35,213 nucleotides of DNA from Myxococcales bacterium. Lineage in GTDB: Bacteria; Myxococcota_A; Polyangia; Haliangiales; Haliangiaceae. This document shows, piece after piece, positions 13,601 to 21,004 of this stretch (position 1 is its first letter; each line of letters opens with the position of its first letter). The translations under genes were made by a program, and so were the position numbers. The notes beneath the pieces are model-generated. The model was not told the origin of the DNA, made no database searches, and saw only the letters and a list, made by a program, of their open reading frames with translations. The stretch spans positions 1 through 35,213 of the forward strand of contig JAEUJY010000075.1 of NCBI GenBank assembly GCA_016794525.1. Reading direction: 5' to 3'.

Positions 13601-13665
13601 GCCTCGAGGCGCACCTTGACATCGCTGTGTCGATATTTGGGACGGAAGAAATCAGCCAGACCCAT
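10612..13665 (-). CDS. Large DUF349-repeat protein with Ala-Pro repeat tail
   Basis: This is a 1017-residue, highly charged, helical cytoplasmic protein with no signal or membrane segment. The N-terminus (1-230) looks like HEAT-type helical repeats (SDVKVRLEAVRAL, DPGVRRIAIEKL). A Lys/Glu/Ala-rich likely coiled coil covers about 290-430. Three clear DUF349 motifs follow, with key W near residues 507, 583 and 665 (pattern W-K/Q-E-x-G-x-P/V and LW-x-x-F-x-x-x-C-D). The C-terminus has an Arg/Glu-rich segment and an Ala-Pro-Val repeat (about 932-962). DUF349 proteins are of poorly defined function. ATG 13665 lies 9 nt after an extended -10 (TGGTAGATT) on the minus strand. It is divergent from fhs. 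Confidence 0.9.
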   Translation of the reverse strand: MGLADFFRPKYRHSDVKVRLEAVRALTSDEADILATVAKSDKDPGVRRIAIEKLERVELLAELAESESDRANRDLAGTRAAELWVQAACQDEDETLAADGLSGLLKLGDDRALVEVATRAADHALRKKAAAAVRDAKALVELAKTTASPEVRQAAMAKLDDADALRALAIDTTVKELGLAALDKVDAEDALEAIAQKAKAKAVRQRARKRLDELAAAREAARPKESDALRRKKAEKAQWLRAVEALAETFDFEKAGPEVAKAEAAWRELGDTGEAAGDERFARAVARFHARKEAAAKALHEPKREVEAKREVAPTPRERPRDPDDVDIINPVHGDVLARKPAPVETDAAREARQKEAAERRAARDAAKAEADAARAREQAEREAKRQEHGERAGALAKSVAALIADMESVAAEKGGDPKAVERLLGQAATAFAQLGKVAAAERDALEGRYQAVRGTLVVRIQELREGEDWKRWANVPRAEALVAAAKELAEREEAPTLQLLKAVQQAWKEVGPMPGKKSKELWDTFKAHCDAAFARIRQDRAAEDEKLSGNVAVKRELVAAAQALSGSTDFDATAAAMKELQRRWKESGPVPRKVGDELWKEFRTACDAFFERRKPSVEASLRQEQDNQAAKERLIAAAEAVVAKAPGEAGWGKAIGQIKDLQREWQEIGRVPRAEVEALWQRFRAACDGLFAKRDAARDAEADAQRAELEAVRADIEAVTAGGDDVAARALAVRAKLAELAERDLEPSAELRGQYDAMVRHVMSAHAEALRGSELDPVAMASARAKLIERAEKLLPKTAPTVALEGASPAELAQRLKSAMAGNSLWKGDGRDPIEVIDELRARFAAVGPVVGADAEAAQARFDELCAQVRTAHGASPVAERPARAERSERGERPARTERNDRRRDRRDRRKDEQSEQVAREVTSGEPVAAAVAAPVAAPAPVAAPAPVAAPAPVAAPVAAPVSARARTSTLPPGVTEALDDDWEAPAAAAAPAAPAAPADAATPATAPEVVDEGWD
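10780..10870. repeat. In-frame minisatellite (12/18-bp units) in the DUF349 gene
   Basis: Units of GGAGCCGCGACC (12 bp) and GGAGCCGGAGCCGCGACC (18 bp) are repeated about six times with almost no divergence. All unit sizes are multiples of three, so copy changes keep the frame and only alter an APVAAP-type tail. One unit carries a CAA for CGA variation. Confidence 0.9.
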
Positions 13666-13723
13666 AGCCGGCGGAATCTACCAGGAAGCCAAAAATCCAC
13701 ACGGTTTGCTGTACGGTCCCGCC
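13666..13723. promoter_or_regulatory. Divergent promoter region between the DUF349 gene and fhs
   Basis: The 58-nt gap is visibly AT-richer than its surroundings (a run of five A at about 13691-13695). On the minus strand TGGTAGATT (13683-13675) lies 9 nt before ATG 13665. On the plus strand TACGGT (13712-13717) lies 6 nt before ATG 13724. Both hexamers fit -10 elements of near-leaderless transcripts. Neither has a convincing -35. Confidence 0.45.
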
Positions 13724-15361
13724 ATGATCGACCCCACCCATGACGTCACCGAGATCGGGGCCAAGCTGGGCCTCCCCGCCACCGCGCTGCGCCCCTACGG
13801 CCGCGACAAGGCCAAGATCGAGGTGGCCGCGCTGGGCCCGCTGCAGGCGACCGGCGCGCTGATCCTGGTGTCGGGCATCACCCCGACCGCCGCCGGCGAG
13901 GGCAAGACCACCACCGCGATCGGCCTGGCCGACGGCCTGACCAAGCTGGGCAAGCGCGCCGCGGTGGTGCTGCGCGAGCCGTCGCTGGGGCCGGTGTTCG
14001 GGCTCAAGGGCGGCGGCACCGGCTTCGGCTGGTCGCGCATGATCCCGACCGCCGACATCAACCTGCACTTCAACGGCGACTTCCACGCGATCAGCAGCGC
14101 CCACAACCTGCTGTCGGCGCTGATCGACAACCACCTGCACCACGGCCTCACCCCCACGCTCGATCCCGAGAAGATCACGTGGAAGCGCACGATGGACATG
14201 AACGATCGGGCGCTGCGCCAGCTCGAGCTGGGCCGCGGCAAGGGCAACGGCCCGATCCACGCCGGCGGCTTCGACATCACCGCCGCCTCCGAGATCATGG
14301 CGATCCTGGCGCTGGCGACCGACGCCGAGGACCTGCGCGCGCGGCTGGGCCGGATCGTGATCGGCCGCGGCACCGACGGCGCGGCGGTCACCGCCAGCCA
14401 GATCGGCGCGGTCGGCGCGATGATGGCGCTGCTCCGCGACGCGATGCTGCCCAACCTGGTGGCGACGGTGTGCGGCACGCCGACGATCGTCCACTGCGGG
14501 CCGTTCGCCAACATCGCCCACGGCACCGCCAGCGTCATCGCGATGCGCACCGGCCTGCACCTCGCCGAGGTCGCGGTGGTCGAGGCCGGGTTCGGCTTCG
14601 ATCTCGGCGGCGAGAAGTTCTTCGACCTGGTCGCCCGCGGCGGCGACCTGTCGCCGGCGGCGGTGGTGATCATCGCGTCGCTGCGCGCGCTGCGCCTGCA
14701 CGGCGGCGTCAAGCCCGACCAGGTCAGCCAGCCCGATCTCGCGGCGGTCCAGGCCGGCCTGCCCAACCTGCTGCGCCACCTCGAGAACGCCCGCCACTTC
14801 GGCCGGCCGGTGGTGATCGCGCTCAACGCGTTCACCGGCGACAGCGACGAGGAGACCGCCGCGGTGCGCGCCGCGGTCGAGGCCGCCGACGTCGGCTTCG
14901 CGGTGATCGACGCGCCCAACCGCGGCGCCGAGGGCGGCGTCGCGCTGGCCCAGGTGGTGCTCGACACGCTGGCCCGCCACGGCAAGGCGCCGGCCCGCAC
15001 GCTGTACACCGGCGCCGAGCCGCTGCGCGCCAAGATCGAGCGCATCGCCACCGCGATCTACCGCGCGACGTCGGTGGTGCTCACCGACGAGGCCGCCGCC
15101 CAGCTGGCCGAGCTCGAGGCCGCCGGCCACGGCCACCTGCCCGTGTGCATGGCCAAGACCCCGGCGTCGTTCACCGACGATCCGTCGCGCCCCGGCGCCC
15201 CCGACGGCCACACCCTGACCGTGCGCCGCTTCGAGCTGGCCGCCGGCGCTGGCTTCGTCGTCGCGCTGTGCGGCGCGATCGTCCGCATGCCCGGCCTGCC
15301 CAAGGAGCCGCGCGCGTTGGCGATCGATCTGGTCGACGGCCAGATCGTCGGCGTCGGCTGA
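13724..15361 (+). CDS. fhs: Formate-tetrahydrofolate ligase (10-formyl-THF synthetase)
   Basis: The enzyme joins formate and tetrahydrofolate with ATP to give 10-formyl-THF, in cytoplasmic one-carbon metabolism. The 545 residues match the usual length. Diagnostic segments are the P-loop-like TPTAAGEGKTT (53-63), EPSLGPVFGLKGGG, the DINLHFNGDFHAI segment, NLLSALIDNHLHHG, VEAGFGFDLGGEKFFD, and the C-terminal CMAKTP-SF and MPGLPK-EP. All appear intact. Start ATG 13724 fits homologues (MIDPTHDVTEIGAKLGL). Four bases after the stop begins the conserved two-hairpin element. The gene is monocistronic by layout: divergent from the DUF349 gene and convergent with the M50B gene. Confidence 0.97.
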   Translation: MIDPTHDVTEIGAKLGLPATALRPYGRDKAKIEVAALGPLQATGALILVSGITPTAAGEGKTTTAIGLADGLTKLGKRAAVVLREPSLGPVFGLKGGGTGFGWSRMIPTADINLHFNGDFHAISSAHNLLSALIDNHLHHGLTPTLDPEKITWKRTMDMNDRALRQLELGRGKGNGPIHAGGFDITAASEIMAILALATDAEDLRARLGRIVIGRGTDGAAVTASQIGAVGAMMALLRDAMLPNLVATVCGTPTIVHCGPFANIAHGTASVIAMRTGLHLAEVAVVEAGFGFDLGGEKFFDLVARGGDLSPAAVVIIASLRALRLHGGVKPDQVSQPDLAAVQAGLPNLLRHLENARHFGRPVVIALNAFTGDSDEETAAVRAAVEAADVGFAVIDAPNRGAEGGVALAQVVLDTLARHGKAPARTLYTGAEPLRAKIERIATAIYRATSVVLTDEAAAQLAELEAAGHGHLPVCMAKTPASFTDDPSRPGAPDGHTLTVRRFELAAGAGFVVALCGAIVRMPGLPKEPRALAIDLVDGQIVGVG

Positions 15362-15365
15362 ACTC

Positions 15366-15437
15366 CAAGGAGGGTTTGTCGACAAACCCTCCCCCACGGG
15401 GTCATGCCCCCGTGGGTCCCCCTCCCGATACGCGAGA
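15366..15437 (+). repeat. Two-hairpin conserved element, copy 1 (downstream of fhs)
   Basis: Hairpin A is the perfect 24-bp palindrome 15369-15392. Hairpin B pairs 15393-15401 with 15408-15416 (9 bp, loop TCATGC). A conserved tail to CGATACGCGAGA at 15437 follows. A second copy lies at 27318-27380 on the minus strand, with compensatory changes in stem A. The element covers the intergenic gap between convergent fhs and the M50B gene, and the M50B stop codon lies in the loop of hairpin B. A terminator, REP-like repeat or RNA motif are all possible. Confidence 0.85.
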
Positions 15438-16124
15438 TCGTGGTCGGGGATCGTCGGGTCGCGGGCGGGCGGCGCCGAGCGCCAGGCCGCCGGCCACCAG
15501 CGCCAGCGACGCGGCGATCACCACCCAGGCCCAGGTCGACGGCGGTCCGCCAGCGGCGGCGGCGAGGGTCTGGACGTCGGTCGGGATGCGGCCGTGCGGC
15601 GTCGCCGCGGTCAGCGCGAACAGCTCCTCGCGGCGCGCCAGCCAGGCGAGGCCGACGCCCAGCCCGACGACGACGGTCGCCAGACGCGCCACGCGATCGC
15701 CGGCCAGCCCGAGCGCGGCGAAGCCGCCGGCGGCGCCCAGGCCGCAGGCCAGCGCGAAGCCGCCGCGCAGCCACAGCGCGGCGCCGAGCGCGATCGCCGC
15801 CGCGAGGCCGAGCAGCGCGCCGCGCCGCGCGCGAGGCCGACCCGCGACCGCCAGCAGCGCCGCGCCGATCACCGCCGGCGCCAGCGGCCCCGCGGCGGCG
15901 ATCACCGCGATCGCGCCGCCGGCGTGGACGGTCGCGGCGCCGCCGTCGGGGGCCAGCGCGATCGCGCCGACCTCGCCGCCGGTGACCAGCGCGGCCACCC
16001 CGTGGGCCAGCTCGTGCACGACCGTCGCCGCGAGCAACAGCGGGTACAGCGCGTAGCCGGCGTAGGGCACCGCGTAGATCGCGGCGATCGCGGCGGCGAC
16101 CGCGGCGCGGCGGCCTAGCGACAC
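15402..16124 (-). CDS. M50B-like integral membrane zinc peptidase
   Basis: The 240-residue protein has about six hydrophobic segments and the zinc motif HELAH at residues 37-41, followed by LVTGGEVGAIALAPDGGAATV and an AAGPLAP turn. This order fits the Peptidase_M50B-like family, relatives of intramembrane site-2 proteases. I see no clear NPxxDG second motif, so activity is less certain and it may be a catalytically simplified member. The start is GTG 16124, because the upstream Cys-rich lipoprotein gene ends at 16115 and the two overlap by 10 nt, suggesting coupling. The C-terminal residues (SRVSGGGPTGA) are encoded by the hairpin element, an odd case of a repeat feeding a coding end. Confidence 0.75.
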   Translation of the reverse strand: MSLGRRAAVAAAIAAIYAVPYAGYALYPLLLAATVVHELAHGVAALVTGGEVGAIALAPDGGAATVHAGGAIAVIAAAGPLAPAVIGAALLAVAGRPRARRGALLGLAAAIALGAALWLRGGFALACGLGAAGGFAALGLAGDRVARLATVVVGLGVGLAWLARREELFALTAATPHGRIPTDVQTLAAAAGGPPSTWAWVVIAASLALVAGGLALGAARPRPDDPRPRSRVSGGGPTGA

Positions 16125-16447
16125 CGGACGTTGGCCGGCCCGCCGCCGCTCACCGCGCACTTGCCGCGGCCGCAGCCGGCGGCCTTGCACGCCGCCGCCT
16201 CGGTCGCGAAGCACTTGCGGCCGACCACGTAGAAGCACTCGTCGCGGCTGCCGGCGTAGCGCCAGCCGCCCCACTTCTTGCCGCCGCGCGCGACCGCGTC
16301 GGGATCCTCGGCCTCGCGCACCGCCTCCGAGCCGTGCTTCTTGCCCGACCCCGACTTCTTGCCGCGCGCGACGGGCTCGTCGGGCAACGGCGCCCCGCCA
16401 CAGGCGGCGATGATCACGAGCAGCGCGGCAGCGACCGAGCGACGCAT
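16115..16447 (-). CDS. Small Cys-rich lipoprotein
   Basis: The 110-residue protein begins MRRSVAAALLVIIAAC, a clean lipoprotein signal with cleavage before Cys16. The mature part is basic (GKKSGSGKKHG) and then holds a compact domain with cysteines in DECFYV, GRKCFA, AACKAAGC, GRGKCAV and VRCR, which could form three disulfides in the periplasm. I do not recognise the family. It overlaps the M50B-like peptidase gene by 10 nt on the same strand, so the two are probably co-expressed, and the lipoprotein could be a partner or substrate. That link is inference only. Confidence 0.75.
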   Translation of the reverse strand: MRRSVAAALLVIIAACGGAPLPDEPVARGKKSGSGKKHGSEAVREAEDPDAVARGGKKWGGWRYAGSRDECFYVVGRKCFATEAAACKAAGCGRGKCAVSGGGPANVRCR

Positions 16448-16481
16448 GGATGCAGCCAGGAATCATGCCATAGTTCGAGCC

Positions 16482-17117
16482 GTGGCTGCCGACGACGACG
16501 AGGTTCGCGCTCGCCTCCGCGCCCTGGAGGCGGAGGTCGCGGCCAGCTCGGCCGCCGACCGGCAGCGCAAGGCCGAGGCCCGCGAGCGCATCCTGGCCCG
16601 CCGCGCCGCCGCCGCCGCCGAGTCGGACGCGCTGCGGCAGCGCCAGGCCGCGCTGGTCTCGCGCAAGGCCCGCCCGACCGACGAGATCCCGGCCGACGCC
16701 GACGACGCCCGGCCGTCGGCCAACGACCTCGCCCGCGCGATGCAGCTGGCCAGGAAGGCCGGCGACGTCAAGGCGGAGCTGGCCCGCGCGCCCAAGGCCG
16801 GCGAGAAGTCCTGGCTCATCTCGGCGGGCCTGTCGTTCTTCTTCGGCCCGCTGGGCTGGCTCTACGCCGGATCGTTCCGGGAGACCATCCCGGCCGCGGT
16901 GCTGTACGTGATGGTCGCCGGCATCGTGTCGAAGATCCTCCCGGCGTTCCTGCTGATGCCGGTGCTGATGGTGCTCTTGCCGCTGTCGGGCATCGCCGGC
17001 CTGGTCTACGCGATCGGCCACAACCGCGCCGGCAAGCGCATCCGGCTGTTCGGTGACGAGCAGGCCAAGGACCCGCGGGTCGGCGGCCTGCTCGGCCGCG
17101 GCCCCGACAAAGACTGA
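16482..17117 (+). CDS. Coiled-coil plus multi-helix membrane protein
   Basis: The 211-residue protein has an Ala/Arg/Glu-rich N-terminal coiled coil (about 1-60), a short linker, and three hydrophobic segments between about 110 and 190. The first includes ISAGLSFFFGPLGWLYAGS, which resembles the GPLGxxxxG turn of TM2-type domains. No family is certain. I choose GTG 16482 because CATAGT (16469-16474), preceded by TG-C, lies 7 nt upstream. An in-frame ATG at 16446 is possible but overlaps the start codon of the divergent lipoprotein gene. There is no Shine-Dalgarno sequence. The gene ends before a 10-bp inverted repeat at 17181. Confidence 0.7.
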   Translation: MAADDDEVRARLRALEAEVAASSAADRQRKAEARERILARRAAAAAESDALRQRQAALVSRKARPTDEIPADADDARPSANDLARAMQLARKAGDVKAELARAPKAGEKSWLISAGLSFFFGPLGWLYAGSFRETIPAAVLYVMVAGIVSKILPAFLLMPVLMVLLPLSGIAGLVYAIGHNRAGKRIRLFGDEQAKDPRVGGLLGRGPDKD

Positions 17118-17180
17118 GCGCGGCGCGCCGCGCCGGCGCGCACACCGCGCGACAGCCGCCGCCGACGTCCGACGTCCGGA

Positions 17181-17210
17181 CGCTGTCCGCGGCTTGCACA
17201 GCGGACAGCG
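17181..17210. repeat. Perfect 10-bp inverted repeat with 10-bp spacer
   Basis: CGCTGTCCGC and GCGGACAGCG flank a 10-bp spacer (GGCTTGCACA). Just upstream, GACGTCC is directly repeated (17164-17177). It lies between the membrane protein gene (ends 17117) and the beta-propeller lipoprotein (17291). It could be a terminator for the first gene or an operator for the second. Confidence 0.75.
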
Positions 17211-17290
17211 CGCCGCGAGCCGCGCCGCGCACTTGGACCTGCCCCGCGGCTTGCAATCACCTCCCGGCGGCACCTTAGGGAGGTCCATTG

Positions 17291-18865
17291 ATGCGCTTCG
17301 CTTATCCTGCGTCCGCTCTCGTCCTGCTCGCGTTCGGCTGCAGCGATCCCAGCCCGAACGAGGTCCTCATCGAGCTCGCGCCCGAGGTCGTGTCGTCGAT
17401 CGACGGCACGCTCCACGTCCGCGCCATGGCGATCGGCGATCGCACGCCGCTGGCCGGCGAGCAGATGAAGCTCACGGTCGCCTACACCGACCGCAACGGC
17501 GCCGACCACGCCATCATGGGCGCCGAGGGCAAGACCGACGATCGTGGCGCGTTCGAGGCCGCGATCGACGGCCTCGCGTGGGAGGGCACCGGCACGGTCA
17601 CCGCCGCGGTGGTCGACGGCGCCGGCGCCCCGGTGATGGCCGGCGGCCTGCCGGTCGAGGGCACCGCCACCTTCGCGGTGCTCGATCGCACCCCGCCGAC
17701 GGTCGAGATCCTGCCGCCGACCACCGACAACCACGTCGGCCCCGGCCTGCCGCTCGAGATCCAGATCCACGTCACCGACGAGATCGGCACCAGCCAGGTG
17801 ATCTTCGAGGCGGCCGGCGAGCTCGAGACCACGCGGTCGTCGGTGATCGCCAGCGGGTCGACCGACTCGACCGTGACCTTCCGCGTGCGCGTGCCCGACA
17901 ACGCGCTCGCGGGGCCGACGATCACGCTCTACGCGCTGGCCACCGATCTCTCCGGCAACCAGGCGGCCGCGGCGCCGGTCGTGCTCACCGTCGACCCCGC
18001 CGTCGCGATCGCCACGCCGCCCGGCCTGATGGGGACCAGCGTCGCGACCGGCACCGACACCTTCCTCACCGATCCGCGGGCGATCGCGGTCGGCCCCCAC
18101 GACGGCAAGCTGTACATCGCTGACGGCGCCAACAACGCGCCGTGCAACGGCGCCTGCATCCGCGTGGTCGATCCGGCGACCGGCGCGCTCGACCCGGTCG
18201 CGGTCGTGGTCGGCCAGGGCTCGATCGAGGGCATCGCGTTCGACGCCACCGGCGACAACCTCTACTACAGCGACAACCCCGATCGCCTGCAGCGCATGAC
18301 CTGGAACCCGGGGACGATGCGCTACGAGACCTCGACCACCTGCAACGTGATCGCCACCCAGAACCCGCGCGGGCCGTTCCACCTGATCGCCGACGCCAGC
18401 CTCGGCGTGCTGGTGGCCGATCGCGAGCGCCAGCGGGTGATGCGCCAGGCCGCCTGCAACCAGCAGAGCCCGGTGACGTTCTCGACCGGCGGCAACTTCG
18501 ACTTCCCGTACGGCATCGCCAGCGATCCGACCGGCCGCATCTTCGTCTCCGACTTCAACCGCGACGAGGTGTCGCTGGTCGATCGCACGACCGGCGCGGT
18601 GACGCGCTTCGAGGACGCCCGCCTGGCCTCGCCGCGCGGCCTCGACTGGCTGGCCGGCGGCGGCGCCGCGTTCGGCGACAGCCTGATGGTGACCAGCCGC
18701 GACGATCGCACCGTCTACTCGACCCGCGGCGGCAGCACCTCGCGCGCGGCGGTGTACCTGTCCCGGCCGCCGGTCGACGTCGCCGCCACCGGCACGACGC
18801 TGTACGTGATCACCGAGGCGGCCAACGGCGCGCGCGGCCGCGTCTTCAAGGTCACGGGGTTCTGA
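17291..18865 (+). CDS. Secreted beta-propeller (NHL/TolB-like) lipoprotein
   Basis: The 524-residue protein has a lipoprotein signal with lipobox LAFGC near residue 17. Residues about 20-230 form beta-rich Ig-like segments (DRTPPTVEILPPT is typical of such repeats). The C-terminal half has propeller blades marked by DPRAIAVGPHDGKLYIADG, GIAFDATGDNLYYSDN, GIASDPTGRIFVSDFN and SPRGLDWL, as in NHL/six-bladed repeats. It probably sits on the inner face of the outer membrane or the cell surface and binds a partner. ATG 17291 has a good Shine-Dalgarno (AGGGAGGT, 6 nt away); a TTG just before it is unlikely. It is coupled to the next gene by TGATG. Confidence 0.82.
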   Translation: MRFAYPASALVLLAFGCSDPSPNEVLIELAPEVVSSIDGTLHVRAMAIGDRTPLAGEQMKLTVAYTDRNGADHAIMGAEGKTDDRGAFEAAIDGLAWEGTGTVTAAVVDGAGAPVMAGGLPVEGTATFAVLDRTPPTVEILPPTTDNHVGPGLPLEIQIHVTDEIGTSQVIFEAAGELETTRSSVIASGSTDSTVTFRVRVPDNALAGPTITLYALATDLSGNQAAAAPVVLTVDPAVAIATPPGLMGTSVATGTDTFLTDPRAIAVGPHDGKLYIADGANNAPCNGACIRVVDPATGALDPVAVVVGQGSIEGIAFDATGDNLYYSDNPDRLQRMTWNPGTMRYETSTTCNVIATQNPRGPFHLIADASLGVLVADRERQRVMRQAACNQQSPVTFSTGGNFDFPYGIASDPTGRIFVSDFNRDEVSLVDRTTGAVTRFEDARLASPRGLDWLAGGGAAFGDSLMVTSRDDRTVYSTRGGSTSRAAVYLSRPPVDVAATGTTLYVITEAANGARGRVFKVTGF

Positions 18866-19437
18866 TGCGGGCCGTCGCGATCTTCGCGCTGGCGCCGGCG
18901 ATCGCCATCGCCGAGCCGGCCGCGCCCGCCGCGCCCGCCGCGCCCGCCGCGCCCACCGGCCTGGCGGTCGGCGTCGAGGTCGGCCAGCCCTCGACCGCCA
19001 CCCTGCGCTTCGCCACGCTCGCCGGCAAGCTCGGCGTCGGCGCCGGCGTCGGCACCGGCACCCTCGACGGCACCGGCCTGACCATCCGCGGCGGCGTGAC
19101 CTTCGCCCCGGTGGTGCTCGCCGCCGGCGCGTCGCGCGCGCTGCCGATCTACCTCGGCGTCGGCGCCCGCTACTACCAGCACCGCTACGATCCGGCGTCG
19201 ATCGACGAGCTGCCCGATCGCCACGTCGGGCTCGAGGGCACGCTCGGCGTCGCGCTGGCGCTGCGCGGCCCGCGGCTCGAGCTGTACCTCGACGGCGGCC
19301 CCGGCTACGACGTCGGGCGCAGCGACAGCTGCAGCTTCGCGTCGGGCGTGATGACGGTGTGCCCCCACCAGCAGGCGACGCGGCTGTACTGGCACGGCGG
19401 CCTCGGCCTGCGCTGGTACCTCGGCGTGGGCGGCTGA
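18865..19437 (+). CDS. Predicted outer-membrane beta-barrel protein
   Basis: The 190-residue protein has a signal peptide (MRAVAIFALAPAIAIAEPA) followed by four AAP units encoded by GCCGCGCCC-type repeats, then alternating hydrophobic and polar strands rich in Gly (GLAVGVEVGQ, LGVGARYYQHRYD, LELYLDGGPGYDVG, GGLGLRWYLGVG). This pattern is typical of small outer-membrane barrels, and the terminal strand ends near an aromatic residue. Two cysteines (DSCSF, VCPH) could form a loop disulfide. The start ATG overlaps the previous stop (TGATG), so it is translated with the propeller lipoprotein. A shared role at the outer membrane is likely but unproven. Confidence 0.72.
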   Translation: MRAVAIFALAPAIAIAEPAAPAAPAAPAAPTGLAVGVEVGQPSTATLRFATLAGKLGVGAGVGTGTLDGTGLTIRGGVTFAPVVLAAGASRALPIYLGVGARYYQHRYDPASIDELPDRHVGLEGTLGVALALRGPRLELYLDGGPGYDVGRSDSCSFASGVMTVCPHQQATRLYWHGGLGLRWYLGVGG

Positions 19438-19518
19438 GCGCCGCAGGCCGGCGTCGTCGGGCGCTTTCGGGCGGTTGTGCTCCCGCGGGGGGCGTTTGCG
19501 TGGCAAGGTCCGCGCCCC

Positions 19519-21000
<1,482 letters not shown>

Positions 21001-21004
21001 TCGA

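Noticed and set aside
11044-13743. 899-residue open frame on + across the DUF349 gene
   Set aside because: Leu/Arg/Gly-rich shadow; the minus-strand frame carries three DUF349 motifs and a coherent start.
17240-17262. TTGCA near 17251 considered as a sigma-54 -12 element
   Set aside because: No GG dinucleotide or TGGCAC at the required -24 position.
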